NCBI GenBank assembly: GCA_963762575.1
Contig: CAVXLL010000025.1
Coordinates: forward strand, 1 to 64,000
Reading direction: 5' to 3'
DNA length: 64,000 bases
From: AP-15 sp963762575
Lineage (GTDB): Bacteria; Pseudomonadota; Alphaproteobacteria; ATCC43930; CGMCC-115725
Shown here piece by piece: positions 27,390 to 36,369 of this stretch. The notes beneath the pieces are model-generated. The model was not told the DNA's origin. It did not search any database and saw only the letters and a program-made list of their open reading frames with translations. The translations under genes were made by a program, and so were the position numbers. The number at the start of each line of letters is the position of its first letter. Positions within the stretch are counted from its first letter, which is position 1.

Positions 27390-29171
27390 TCAGAAGGCTT
27401 GGCCGAGGCTGATGTAGACTTGAATTGGCGAGTCGGTGCTGCGCTTGTGCAGCGGGGTCGCGAGGTCGAGGCGAAGCGGCCCGAAAGCCGTGTAATAGCG
27501 CAACCCCAGGCCGACGCCGTAGAGGAGAGTGCGGCCGAGCTGTGGCACGGAGCTTTCGTAATAGCTGCCGGCGTCGACAAAGGGGACGACGCCGATGTTT
27601 TCGGTGATCTTGACGCGGGCCTCCAGGTTGAGCACCAGGCTCGATCTCCCGCCGATCGGGTCTTTATTGGGGGCGAGCGGTCCCGCCAGTTGCCAGCCGT
27701 AGGGACGGATGGATCCGCCGCCGCCGGCATAAATGCGCTGATCGGCGGGCAACTGAAACAGCGAGGCGCCGTCGAGCGAGGCGAGCGCCAACTTGCCGGC
27801 AAGGATCGCCCCCTGCTCGGGACCCAGTGGCCAATAGGTGCTGCCCGAAAGCAGATTCGTCGCGAATGTCAGGTGCGAGCCGGAGAAGGTGTGCGCCGGC
27901 GTGACGCTGAGCTGTGCGCGGTAACCGTTTGTTGGGTTGAGCAGATTGTCGGTCTGGTCGAGCTTTATAAAGGCGGGCAGGCCGGCCAACTCGTAACGCT
28001 GCGTCCCCATCCCGGAGACATTCGCCAGCTGGGTGACATTTGCTTGTTCTGCCAAGAGCGAGAGGCCGCCGGTCAGCCAGCGGTCGACCCGGCGCTCGAT
28101 CCCGGCCGTGGCGAGCGCGCGCCGGCTGTTATAGGCGACCGGCGTGTCGTTCGCGATCTCGGCGGTCGCCAGGAAGTCCTGATCGATGGTCAAAAAATCG
28201 GGACGCCGGAAATTCGCGCGAAACGCGTCGAGTTGCTGGCCGACCTCGGCGGAAAGCCGCAGATTTTCGGCATTGCCGAAAAGGTTGCGGTTTTCCCAAA
28301 ACGCGCGGGCGCCGAAGCCTTGGCTGGTATTGTAGGCAAGGCCGACACCGACCGAGCGGTGCAATCGCTCTGTCACATCGACTGTCATCCGCACATCCCC
28401 GGGGTTGTCGGGGTCAGCCAGCGGCGTGATCCGGACCGTGCTGAACAGCCCGCTGGCGATCAGCGCACGGCGGGTCTCTTCGACTTTGGCCTCGTCATAG
28501 GCTGCGCCGCGCTGCCAGCGAATTCGCCCCTCGACATAACCCGGATCGAGCCGCTCTAGGCCGTTAATCGCGACCGGCCCAAAATGTTCCACCGGTCCCG
28601 GATCGAGCGTGTACATCACGTCCATCGTGTGCGCGGCCTTGTCGAGCTCGACCCGGCGATCCGCCACCTTGGCAAACGGATGGCCGTTGTCGCCGAGCGC
28701 CGCGACGAGCGCCGTTTCGGTAGCGACCACCGGGGCGGCGCGCGCCGGGTCGCCGGGTGTGAGCGGCAATTTGGGTTCGTTCGGGATCGCCAAGGGCTGA
28801 CCGTCCGGACCCTGAACCTTGACGGAGGCGACATGGTAGAGCGGGCCTGGCTCGACCTTTACGGTGACCTTTGCAGGTTCGGCCTCGGAGTCGAGCTCGT
28901 AGGAGAATTCCGCATCCCAATAGCCAAGGCTGTGTGCGGCGTCCGCAAGCCGGCCGAGATCGCGGTCGGCGCGCCGGCGCAGCGCTTCTTCGGAAGCCGG
29001 CGGCTTGTCCTCGAGCGTCTTCAGCTCGGAGACCTTGTCCAGCAGATTGGCGAGGTCGCTATCTTCCGCGCCGCTGATCTCGGCCCGGTAATTCAGATCG
29101 GCGCGGACAACCGGGCCGGGCACCAGCATCGCGGTCAGCGCTACCGTCAAAAAGAGACGTCTAACCCCCAT
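27390..29171 (-). CDS. tamA: TamA/BamA-family outer-membrane protein
   Basis: A 593-residue outer-membrane assembly protein of the Omp85 superfamily. The start at 29171 (MGVRRLFLTVALTAMLVPGP) begins with a signal peptide cleaved near VVRA. POTRA-like repeats occupy about residues 30-255, and the D15 surface-antigen barrel follows, with GLAYNTSQGFGARAFWENRN, then LSAEVGQQLDAFRANFRRPD and a final strand YISLGQAF ending in the phenylalanine needed for outer-membrane insertion. TamA works with TamB in autotransporter and lipid transport; no tamB lies within the window next to it, so the partner may be elsewhere. It is convergent with the MDR enzyme. Confidence 0.9.
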   Translation of the reverse strand: MGVRRLFLTVALTAMLVPGPVVRADLNYRAEISGAEDSDLANLLDKVSELKTLEDKPPASEEALRRRADRDLGRLADAAHSLGYWDAEFSYELDSEAEPAKVTVKVEPGPLYHVASVKVQGPDGQPLAIPNEPKLPLTPGDPARAAPVVATETALVAALGDNGHPFAKVADRRVELDKAAHTMDVMYTLDPGPVEHFGPVAINGLERLDPGYVEGRIRWQRGAAYDEAKVEETRRALIASGLFSTVRITPLADPDNPGDVRMTVDVTERLHRSVGVGLAYNTSQGFGARAFWENRNLFGNAENLRLSAEVGQQLDAFRANFRRPDFLTIDQDFLATAEIANDTPVAYNSRRALATAGIERRVDRWLTGGLSLLAEQANVTQLANVSGMGTQRYELAGLPAFIKLDQTDNLLNPTNGYRAQLSVTPAHTFSGSHLTFATNLLSGSTYWPLGPEQGAILAGKLALASLDGASLFQLPADQRIYAGGGGSIRPYGWQLAGPLAPNKDPIGGRSSLVLNLEARVKITENIGVVPFVDAGSYYESSVPQLGRTLLYGVGLGLRYYTAFGPLRLDLATPLHKRSTDSPIQVYISLGQAF

Positions 29172-29275
29172 GCCGTCCCCCGGCCGGGAACGGCCCACCG
29201 AAACACGTATTCCGGAGACCGATCGCGTTTAGCAGCAGTTCAACTTGTCTGTCCAGACGAACTATTTACTTCGCC

Positions 29276-29491
29276 TCATTCAATCAGTTCAGCTGGCTCA
29301 GCATCCACCAATTGGTCCACTTCCGGTTTCTCAGAACGCACGGTTACCCGCGCGTTAACTAGGCGCCCATCGACCGCGAGTTCAATCGTGTCGCCTTTCT
29401 CTGGCATCGGCCGACCGTAAATTCGGTACGTCCTTTTAGAACCATCCCCACGAGCCAACACGACATCGTGTGTCACCGGATCATGTCTCAT
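29276..29491 (-). CDS. Small hypothetical protein
   Basis: A 71-residue acidic protein with a predicted all-beta pattern: VLARGDGSKRTYRIYGRPMP and DTIELAVDGRLVNARVTVRS, then an acidic tail ending AEPAELIE. No family is recognised. Base composition fits the neighbours, and the start is the only in-frame ATG. It lies upstream of, and in line with, the tamA-like gene, about 100 bases away, but no role can be assigned. Confidence 0.5.
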   Translation of the reverse strand: MRHDPVTHDVVLARGDGSKRTYRIYGRPMPEKGDTIELAVDGRLVNARVTVRSEKPEVDQLVDAEPAELIE

Positions 29492-30366
29492 TGTGATCTC
29501 CCAACTGATCGGCGAGCTTCACTCCGCCTCTGAGGTCAAACTTGGAGCTGATCACACGGGTTCCGACATCTCGGGCGGAAGGAAATCGGGTCTGGATCGC
29601 TTTCAGCTGCGGTTTCACCCCTAAACGATCCTATTCATCTGAAAATCCGGCCTAATTCGGGTCCAAATCTTTGCCGGACCGTCCGGTCAGCAATGCCGGC
29701 ACGGCAAAAATGTGCAAAAAATGACACGAGTGCAAGCCAATACATCTGCGAATTACAGCGGCTCTAGCCGGCACGATCCCGCCCGCTCGACTGTTGGAGA
29801 ATTGGGGGTATCGGTCAGCAGCTTCCCATGCGTTCAGCTTTGTGATCACAGCTCCATGCTGCTGCCTTTGGGCAGCGGCGTGGCCGATGCCGCCGATCCG
29901 GCACAGCTTGCCGAGACGGGAGGTTTCCTCCTGGTCAATGCTCGTCGCTGCGGCGTCGCGGTTGAGCGGGTGGAGAGCGCCGGAAAGGTGATCCACGACT
30001 TCATTACTACCGCCGCGAAGGATGCGAGGGAGGCGGCGGCTGCGGATTCGCGCTTTTCCGAGATTTTCGTAGCGAGCGCTCTACCAGCCAAGACCCGGAC
30101 GCGTTCCTATCTTGCACGGTGGTGATCCAACAATTCGAGAGGCTCGAGCAACAGGCCGGCAGAAACCGCGCAACTCACGCCGCGAGCTCGGATCGTTGAA
30201 ACGGCGTTGCGCCATAAAGAACAAAACGGACCAAAGAAACTGCTAAATTAACATAAGTAATCGTTATTGTAACAGACAATCAACAACGGAACTCTTTTCG
30301 TTTACCAGATGTTGCTGTTAATGGTGCTGTGGATGCCAAGGTAAATACTGGCGAGAGGAGTGCGTT
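29492..30366. other. Long intergenic region, AT-richer in its right part
   Basis: Some 870 bases without a gene I can support. Reading frames of 110-140 codons exist on both strands between 29650 and 30125, but their composition is that of non-coding or degraded DNA and neither has a good ribosome-binding site or a known motif. From about 30190 to 30310 the sequence becomes distinctly AT-rich (for example aaattaacataagtaatcgt), which may hold the promoter of the small gene at 30367. Confidence 0.5.
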
Positions 30367-30561
30367 ATGGAAAAGCTCCATCTGCTGACTCCAGAAGAAA
30401 GGGCGAGGATAACAGAAATACAAGATTTACTAATCGATCGATATGTGGAACAAAAAGAGGCGCTTGAACAAGGCGAGAAAACGCGGGCGATAGAGATTGG
30501 ATTGGAAATAAAGGAGCTCAAGCGTGAAATAGAGGAAGTCAGGGAGTGGGCGGCCGCCTGA
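30367..30561 (+). CDS. Small coiled-coil protein
   Basis: A 64-residue, highly charged helical protein: LLTPEERARITEIQDLLIDR, then EALEQGEKTRAIEIGLEIKE and LKREIEEVREW. Heptad spacing of Leu/Ile predicts a coiled coil over nearly its whole length. A gagaggag site lies before the ATG. Codons are AT-richer than in neighbouring genes, which hints at recent acquisition. It could be a small regulator or an oligomerisation adaptor; no family is recognised. Confidence 0.65.
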   Translation: MEKLHLLTPEERARITEIQDLLIDRYVEQKEALEQGEKTRAIEIGLEIKELKREIEEVREWAAA

Positions 30562-30686
30562 TCGACCTTTCGGCATTGATCCAAAAAAAGGGGAGGGAGT
30601 GATGGACAAGCTGACCGGGCTCGCCAGGCTCGTCCGGCGCAGGCCGGAATTAAGCGATCCGAGCCGCTTTCTACCGGGTGACAGCG

Positions 30687-30977
30687 CTAGGGGCTGTTGC
30701 GCTCAGCGGCCCTCGCGACCCGCCGCTTTAGCCGGCGGATCTCCGGCGAGAGCTTGCGATCGGGTGTATCGCGCAAAAGCGCGTCGATGCCGCCCTTGTG
30801 CTCGATGGTCCGGATCGCCGCTGCAGTGATGCGCAAGCGGATCGATCCCACCGTGTCCGAAAGGACGGAAATTCGCTGCAGGTTCGGCAAAAACCGGCGC
30901 TTCGTCTTAACGTTGGAATGGCTGACATTGTGCCCGACCTGGACGCCCTTGCCGGTGATCCCACATCTGCGCGCCAT
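30687..30977 (-). CDS. rpmB: 50S ribosomal protein L28
   Basis: A 96-residue L28 protein of the large ribosomal subunit. MARRCGITGKGVQVGHNVSH at the N-terminus, then NVKTKRRFLPNLQRISVLSD, and ITAAAIRTIEHKGGIDALLR near the end are the diagnostic blocks of the alphaproteobacterial long form. The start is at 30977; the two extra upstream residues to 30983 are unlikely. It belongs to the form without the four zinc-binding cysteines. It is transcribed behind meaB but separated by a strong hairpin at 31013-31038. Confidence 0.96.
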   Translation of the reverse strand: MARRCGITGKGVQVGHNVSHSNVKTKRRFLPNLQRISVLSDTVGSIRLRITAAAIRTIEHKGGIDALLRDTPDRKLSPEIRRLKRRVARAAERNSP

Positions 30978-31012
30978 ACCCACCTCGACAAATCACCGAC
31001 ACAAATACGCGA

Positions 31013-31038
31013 CGCGCGGCCCTTTGAGGGACCGCGCG
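31013..31038. terminator. Strong GC hairpin between meaB and rpmB
   Basis: The bases cgcgcggccct and agggaccgcgcg pair into an 11-base stem with one bulged A and a three-base loop. On the plus strand it is followed by gcttttctta, a weak U-tract, but no plus-strand gene ends just before it. On the minus strand, where meaB has just stopped at 31048, no U-tract follows. It may still block read-through into rpmB or stabilise the meaB mRNA end. Confidence 0.55.
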
Positions 31039-31047
31039 GTGCTTTTC

Positions 31048-32133
31048 TTACGCTTTTGGGCCGGCTTTGGTCAAGCCAGTATGTCGGCGAGGAACCGGGC
31101 TCTCGCAAGCCATGCCGATAAACAACGTCAATAATTCCCGCGCCGTCGCGATCGGGGTGCGTGTGCCGGCCGTGACTTCTTCCTCGGCGGCAGCTAGGCG
31201 TTCGGCGATGCCGGGAGCGGCGCGGAAATGGTCGAGAAGTGTGTCGCCAATCTCGGACCACAGGGCGGCGCGCGCCTGCTCGGTGCGCCGGCGCGACCAG
31301 GCGCCAGTGGCTGCAAGTGCGGCGTGGAAACGATCGACATCGTCCCAGACCTCGCCGATGCCGGTCCCCTCCAGCGCGGAGACGGCGCGGACCGGGACCC
31401 GCCATTCCGGATTGGGTGGTCGGATCAGCCCCATCGCACTCGCATAATCGGCGGCCGTGCGATGCGCGACCGGGGCGAGTTCGCCGTCGGCCTGGTTTAC
31501 CAGCACAAGATCGGCGAGCTCGATGACGCCGCGCTTGATCCCTTGCAGCTCGTCGCCTCCCGCCGGCGGCAGAATCAGGACGAACATGTCGACGATCTCG
31601 GCGACAGCTGTTTCGGCTTGGCCGACGCCGACAGTCTCGACCAATATCGCGTCAAACCCCGCCGCTTCACACAGCAGTATGGCCTCTCGCGTGCGGCGCG
31701 CAACGCCCCCTCGGCTGCCGCCGGCGGAGGATGGGCGGATGAAGGCCTCCGGCGCTCGCGCCAGCTCAGCCATGCGGGTCTTGTCGCCGAGGATCGCGCC
31801 GCCGCCGCGCTTTGAGGCGGGATCGACCGCGAGCACGGCGATCCGCCGTCCGAGCACAATGCCTGCAAGGCCAAAACGCTCGATAAATGTGGATTTGCCC
31901 GCCCCCGGCGGCCCGGAAATGCCGATGCGCACCGCTTTGCCGGTTTCGGGCAGCAGTGCCTCGATTACCCTTTCGGCCTCGTCGCGATGGTCCGGCCGTG
32001 ACGACTCGACCAGGGTGATGACCCGCGCGAGCGCCCGCCGGTCACCCCGCCGCAAAGCCCGGAGCAGCGCCGCGCCGGTCACCCCATACGGGCGGGAAAA
32101 AAGGACCCGTTGCCGCGCTTGCGGCGCACGCAT
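31048..32133 (-). CDS. meaB: MeaB/ArgK-type P-loop GTPase
   Basis: A 361-residue G-protein chaperone that protects and reloads B12-dependent methylmalonyl-CoA mutase. Walker A is RIGISGPPGAGKSTFIERFG; ILVETVGVGQAETAVAEIVD holds the switch region, and LVLVNQADGE the NKxD-like base-recognition motif (here N-Q-A-D). PSSAGGSRGGVARRTREAIL is also typical. Its first 55 bases overlap the end of the receiver gene; a GTG near 32082 could be the real start and would remove most of the overlap. No mutase gene (mcm/icm) is in the window, so the partner is elsewhere. Confidence 0.92.
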   Translation of the reverse strand: MRAPQARQRVLFSRPYGVTGAALLRALRRGDRRALARVITLVESSRPDHRDEAERVIEALLPETGKAVRIGISGPPGAGKSTFIERFGLAGIVLGRRIAVLAVDPASKRGGGAILGDKTRMAELARAPEAFIRPSSAGGSRGGVARRTREAILLCEAAGFDAILVETVGVGQAETAVAEIVDMFVLILPPAGGDELQGIKRGVIELADLVLVNQADGELAPVAHRTAADYASAMGLIRPPNPEWRVPVRAVSALEGTGIGEVWDDVDRFHAALAATGAWSRRRTEQARAALWSEIGDTLLDHFRAAPGIAERLAAAEEEVTAGTRTPIATARELLTLFIGMACESPVPRRHTGLTKAGPKA

Positions 32134-32498
32134 TGAGCGGCCGTTTCCACCAGGATCTTGTCGACGATCTCGACCAGATGCTGCACGCGGAAGGGCTTCA
32201 GCAGATAGTGCTGGCCGCTGGTCTGGAGGCGCTCCAGATGGCGATGATCGCCGGTCACCAGAATCGGGCCGCAGCCCTGATCTCGCGCAATCTGGGCCAG
32301 CGCAAAACCATTCTCGTGCCCCGGCTGGGTCACGTCGATGACGACGATGTCGTAATCGTCGTCGTCGAGCTCGTCTTGCATTTCCGCACCGGTCTTGACC
32401 ATCGCGAAACGGAAACCTTCGTCGTGGAAAATGTCGCCCAGCAGATCGCGCACGTCATCATCGTTTTCTACGATCAGCACTTTGCAAATCCGCGCCAT
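32079..32498 (-). CDS. Single-domain response regulator (receiver)
   Basis: A 139-residue CheY-like receiver with no output domain. VLIVENDDDVRDLLGDIFHD carries the acidic pocket, YDIVVIDVTQPGHENGFALA the phospho-acceptor aspartate (VID), PILVTGDHR the threonine and YLLKPFRVQHLVEIVDKIL the lysine-proline motif. It therefore can be phosphorylated, but its kinase is not nearby. A gaggggac site precedes the ATG. The tail QCVRRKRGNGSFFPARMG is basic and overlaps the start of meaB. Confidence 0.9.
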   Translation of the reverse strand: MARICKVLIVENDDDVRDLLGDIFHDEGFRFAMVKTGAEMQDELDDDDYDIVVIDVTQPGHENGFALAQIARDQGCGPILVTGDHRHLERLQTSGQHYLLKPFRVQHLVEIVDKILVETAAQCVRRKRGNGSFFPARMG

Positions 32499-32537
32499 TT
32501 TGTCCCCCTCGTATCGGCTCTGCGCCGTTCTGCTGGT

Positions 32538-34379
32538 TCAATCCGCCGCCAGGGCAGCCTCGCGCCGGACTGCCTCTTGCTGGCGGGCCCACATGGCCGC
32601 ATAGATGCCGCGCCGGAGCAGCAGCTCCGTGTGGTGGCCGCGTTCCACGATATGCCCGCGGTCGAGCACCAGGATCTCGTCGGCATCGACGACCGTCGAC
32701 AGCCGGTGGGCGATGACGAGGGTGGTGCGGCCGGCGGAGACTTCGGCCAGGCTCGCCTGGATTTCGCGCTCGGTCTTGGTATCGAGCGCCGAAGTCGCCT
32801 CGTCGAAGATCAGGATCTGTGGCGCCTTCAGAATAACGCGGGCGATCGCGACGCGCTGCTTCTCGCCCCCGGAGAGCTTCAGGCCACGTTCCCCGACCAT
32901 TGTCTCGTAGCCATCCGGCAATGTCGTTATGAAATCGTGAATGCGAGCCAGCCGGGCGGCTTCCTCGATTTCCGCCTGTGTCGCCCCGGGGCGGCCGTAG
33001 GCGATGTTATAGTAGATCGTGTCGTTGAACAGCACCGTGTCCTGGGGCACCACGCCGATGGCGCGCCGCAGGCTGTCCTGCGTCACATTGCGGATGTCCT
33101 GGCCGTCGATCTCGATCGCGCCGGCGTTGACATCGTAAAAACGAAAGAGAAGCCGTGCGATCGTCGATTTGCCGGCCCCGCTCGGGCCGACGATCGCGAC
33201 CATCGCGCCGGGTGCGACGTGGAAATCGACATCGGACAGGATAGGCCGCCTGGGGTCGTAGCGGAAATCGACGCCGTGAAACGCGACCGCGCCCGCTCCG
33301 GTCTCCAGCTCCGCCGCTCCGGGCCGGTCCACGATCTCGGGCTTGACCGCCAGGAGCGCGGTCATCTGCTCGAGGTCGGTCAATGATTGCTTGATATTGC
33401 GATAGACCATGCCGAGAAAGTTGAGCGGCGTATAGAGCTGGATCAGATAGGCGTTGACCAGAACGAAGTCGCCAACCGTCATTTCGGCCGCCGCCACGCC
33501 TTCTCCCGCCAGTATCATCACCCCGACGAGGCCGGTCGCAATAATCGTGCCCTGACCGAGGTTGAGCAGGGTCAGGGTGGTTTCGCTCTTGACCGCGGCG
33601 CGTTCATAGGCCTGCAGCGCCGAATCATATCGGCGCGCTTCGTGCTGCTCGTTGGCGAAATACTTGACCGTCTCATAATTCAACAAGCTGTCGACGGCCT
33701 TGGTGTTTGATTCGGTGTTGCGCTCATTCATCTCGCGCCGAAAGCGCACCCGCCAATCGGTGATCGAGAAGGTAAAGGCGGTGTAGACGAGGACCGTCGT
33801 GAAGGTGACGGCGGCGAACGTCCAATTGAACAGCCGCCACAGAATTCCACAGACCAGCAGGATCTCGAACAAGGTCGGTAGAACATTGAACAGCATGAAA
33901 GACAGCAGGAAATCGATACCCGCCGTGCCGCGCTCGACGGCGCGCGACAACCCGCCGGTGCGGCGCTCGAGATGAAAACGCAGCGACAAAGCATGGATGT
34001 GGCGAAAGGCCGACAGCGCCATCCGGCGGATCGCGCGCTGGCTGACCTTCGCGAATACGGCGTTGCGCAGCTCGTTGAAGCCCTGTGACATCACTCGGGC
34101 GAGGCCGTAGGCGATGACCAATCCCACCGGCACAGCGATCGCGACGTTAGCTGGCGAAAGCGCGTCTACGGCATGCTTGTAGAGAAGAGGGACGCAGATG
34201 TTGACGAGCTTGCCGGCGAGCAGAAACACGAGGGCCAGCACCACCCGCACGCGCAGCCCGAAGGAATCGCGCGGCCAAAGGTAAGGCGTTAGCGCTTTGA
34301 GCGCACGCAACTCGTCCTTCAGACGGCCCTTTTGGCGCGGCGGCCCGAGGGCGGGAAGCGGGCGCCCGCGCGGGCTCAC
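32538..34379 (-). CDS. Atm1/HMT1-like ABC half-transporter
   Basis: A 613-residue ABCB-type transporter resembling the mitochondrial Atm1 and bacterial homologues that export glutathione-linked metals or polysulfides. Six membrane helices are followed by an ATPase with Walker A GPSGAGKSTIARLLFRFYDV, signature LSGGEKQRVAIARVILKAPQ and Walker B ILIFDEATSALDTKTE. NTESNTKAVDSLLNYETVKY and FANEQHEARRYDSALQAYER are characteristic of the Atm1/ABCB6-7 branch. It overlaps the MFS gene by four bases (ATGA at 34376), so both are probably co-translated. Metal stress or drug export are both plausible. Confidence 0.92.
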   Translation of the reverse strand: MSPRGRPLPALGPPRQKGRLKDELRALKALTPYLWPRDSFGLRVRVVLALVFLLAGKLVNICVPLLYKHAVDALSPANVAIAVPVGLVIAYGLARVMSQGFNELRNAVFAKVSQRAIRRMALSAFRHIHALSLRFHLERRTGGLSRAVERGTAGIDFLLSFMLFNVLPTLFEILLVCGILWRLFNWTFAAVTFTTVLVYTAFTFSITDWRVRFRREMNERNTESNTKAVDSLLNYETVKYFANEQHEARRYDSALQAYERAAVKSETTLTLLNLGQGTIIATGLVGVMILAGEGVAAAEMTVGDFVLVNAYLIQLYTPLNFLGMVYRNIKQSLTDLEQMTALLAVKPEIVDRPGAAELETGAGAVAFHGVDFRYDPRRPILSDVDFHVAPGAMVAIVGPSGAGKSTIARLLFRFYDVNAGAIEIDGQDIRNVTQDSLRRAIGVVPQDTVLFNDTIYYNIAYGRPGATQAEIEEAARLARIHDFITTLPDGYETMVGERGLKLSGGEKQRVAIARVILKAPQILIFDEATSALDTKTEREIQASLAEVSAGRTTLVIAHRLSTVVDADEILVLDRGHIVERGHHTELLLRRGIYAAMWARQQEAVRREAALAAD

Positions 34380-35581
34380 CGCCTAGGCTCCGCCGGTTCG
34401 GGGCCGGTCAATTCGGCTCCGCCAAGGCTGCGTGTCAGCTTGAACGCCACGATCAGGGCGGCGGCGACCAACGCCGCTCCCCAGAAGAACGCGGCGTTCC
34501 GGCCGAACTCACCAAAGAAGAACCCAGCCGCCGCCGGGCCGAGCACGCGCGACAGGCTGCCGACCGATTGCGACACGCCCAGCACTTCGCCCTGTTCCTC
34601 GCGCCCGGCCCGGCGCGAGATCAGGCTGTTCAGCGAGGGCTGCATCAGCCCCATGCCGAGCGCCAGCGCGCTGATGGCGGGTGCCAGCAACGGCACGCTG
34701 CGCGCCAGCGGCATGATCAAGAGCCCGATTCCGATCAGCGCAAGACCGCAAAGCAGCAGCCGCTCCTCTCCGAAACGCCGCGTCAGCGCGCCGATCAGCC
34801 CGCCCTGCAAGATCGCCGAGAGGACGCCGACATAGGAAAAGACGTACCCGACTTGCCGAGGCCCCCAGCCGAATTGCTCGATCGCCCACAAAGCGAAGGT
34901 GCTCTCCATCCCGGCAAAGGCCAGGATGACCAAAAAGAAGATCAGGATCAGGCGCGACAACACCGGGCGGCCCAGCACGTCCAATATCGCGCTGACCCGG
35001 CCGCGCGAAGGCCCGCCTATGCGGCGCCGGTCGGCTGGCAGGCTCTCCGCGAGCAGCAGAAACACTCCGCACAGAGCGACAAAGGAAAGCCCCGCAGCCA
35101 CCCATGCTGGAGTTTGGACATCGGCGGTAGCCGGGTCACGGCCCGCCAGCAGCCCGCCGAGCGCCGGGCCGATGATAAAGCCCAATCCGAAGGCCGCGCC
35201 GATTAAGCCCATCCCCTTGGCCCGCTCCTCCGGTTTGGTAACATCGGCGATATAGGCCTGGGCTGCAGCAACGTTGCCGGCGCACGCGCCGGCCAAGGCA
35301 CGCGCCGCAAACAGCATCCACAGCGCCGTTGCGCTGCCGATCCAAAGATAGGCGAGCACCGAGGCAGCCATGCTGACCATCAGCACCGGCCGCCTGCCGA
35401 CGCGATCGCTGAGCCTTCCCCATAGGGGTGCGGCGAACAGCTGCATCAGCGAATAGATCGCCAGCAGCACCGTCACCTGTTCTGGCGAGGCGGCAAAGCG
35501 CAGGGCGTAGAACGGCAGTAGCGGGATGACGAGGCCAAACCCGATCAGATCGATAAAGACAATGAGGAAGAGGGTCGGCAT
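34376..35581 (-). CDS. MFS efflux transporter (TetA/YcaD-like)
   Basis: About 401 residues and 12 membrane segments. The N-terminus MPTLFLIVFIDLIGFGLVIP and the loop motif GRLSDRVGRRPVLMVSMAAS (motif A) and GLIGAAFGLGFIIGPALGGL (motif C, antiporter signature) place it with class 14-like/TetA drug:proton antiporters. I chose the ATG at 35581, as the eight residues before it are not family-like. It is coupled to the Atm1-like gene by a four-base overlap. The natural substrate is unknown; tetracycline resistance cannot be claimed from sequence. Confidence 0.9.
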   Translation of the reverse strand: MPTLFLIVFIDLIGFGLVIPLLPFYALRFAASPEQVTVLLAIYSLMQLFAAPLWGRLSDRVGRRPVLMVSMAASVLAYLWIGSATALWMLFAARALAGACAGNVAAAQAYIADVTKPEERAKGMGLIGAAFGLGFIIGPALGGLLAGRDPATADVQTPAWVAAGLSFVALCGVFLLLAESLPADRRRIGGPSRGRVSAILDVLGRPVLSRLILIFFLVILAFAGMESTFALWAIEQFGWGPRQVGYVFSYVGVLSAILQGGLIGALTRRFGEERLLLCGLALIGIGLLIMPLARSVPLLAPAISALALGMGLMQPSLNSLISRRAGREEQGEVLGVSQSVGSLSRVLGPAAAGFFFGEFGRNAAFFWGAALVAAALIVAFKLTRSLGGAELTGPEPAEPRR

Positions 35582-35684
35582 CTGTGCCGCCCTGATATCG
35601 CGCACCAGTCACGGCTGGGCAAGAGCCCCGCCGCGGAAACCCGGAAATTCGGAGAGGGCTAGGATCATTAGCCCGGTGAGAAAG

Positions 35685-35963
35685 TCAGCGCGGCCCGCCG
35701 GGAGAAACCCGCAATTCTCGGTACAATCGCACCGCTAGAAGAAGGGCGAGCGCAATGACGAATGCCAAGGTAAGCGACAACGGTACGATGCGAGCAACCG
35801 CCGTCGCGGCCCAAGCGAGGACCGAAAACGCGCTCAAGGCCACCGCGAGCGCGAGAAGACCAGCAAAGGAGCGCCGGCCGATCCGGCGGCGGCCTTCCAA
35901 CCAGAGCGCGGCGGCCGCCGCAACCACCCCAACGACGCCCGCGGCGATCAGCAGTTCGAGCAC
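35685..35963 (-). CDS. Small three-helix membrane protein
   Basis: A 92-residue protein with a GTG start. Three hydrophobic segments are visible: LLIAAGVVGVVAAAAALWLE, LLALAVALSAFSVLAWAA and PLSLTLAFVIALALLLAV, with positively charged loops (GRRRIGRRS). No family is recognised. Its first 16 bases overlap the end of the preceding small gene, supporting expression in one unit. Moderate confidence, since such a frame could arise by chance in GC-rich DNA. Confidence 0.5.
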   Translation of the reverse strand: MLELLIAAGVVGVVAAAAALWLEGRRRIGRRSFAGLLALAVALSAFSVLAWAATAVARIVPLSLTLAFVIALALLLAVRLYRELRVSPGGPR

Positions 35964-36115
35964 GGGGTGGCCGCGCGATACTTGTCGCTGCGCGCGATGC
36001 GCTCGAACAGAAGCTCGATGCTGCGGCGATCGACGTTGTCACTCTTCATCACAAGGGCGACCAAGGGATCTTCAACCAGTTCGGCGAGCGAATACTCTGT
36101 GGCTGTGTCGTCCAT
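35948..36115 (-). CDS. Small conserved hypothetical protein
   Basis: A 55-residue protein starting at 36115: TEYSLAELVEDPLVALVMKS followed by DNVDRRSIELLFERIARSDK. Short proteins with this LADLLDDPLIxLVMKSDxVDRRSIELLFERVA pattern are widespread in alphaproteobacteria and always uncharacterised. The core looks like two amphipathic helices. I prefer the ATG at 36115 to the upstream start at 36142, which adds residues not found in relatives. Cysteines at the very end (CSNC) are notable. Confidence 0.75.
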   Translation of the reverse strand: MDDTATEYSLAELVEDPLVALVMKSDNVDRRSIELLFERIARSDKYRAATPCSNC

Positions 36116-36234
36116 TACGCTTCTCCCGACCCCCGGCCCCATTCATCCACAACAAACAGTAACTAAGTCGTTAATGGACCGGCGCCACACTGGATGTTCA
36201 GGGGGGCCGATGCGGCAAAACCCCAGCCAGCATC

Positions 36235-36250
36235 CCTGAATGAATTCAGG
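36235..36250. repeat. Short perfect inverted repeat
   Basis: The sequence cctgaatgaattcagg has 7-base arms with a two-base centre. It lies about 120 bases upstream of the LLM oxidoreductase at 36370 in an otherwise empty 250-base gap. It may be an operator or part of a hairpin; nothing links it to a named regulator. Confidence 0.4.
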
Positions 36251-36369
36251 CGGGGATTGCCTCATGTTCCCGAGAGGTTCCGCTTGCGTGCCGAAGGGCG
36301 GCACGCCGAAAGCCTGGACGCAGCGAGTGCGGCGATCCACACTCGCGCCGTCATCTGCGGGAGGCGGCG

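Noticed and set aside
29652..30125. Overlapping frames of 114 and 137 codons on opposite strands
   Set aside because: Neither has a good start signal, family motif or convincing codon use; left as intergenic.
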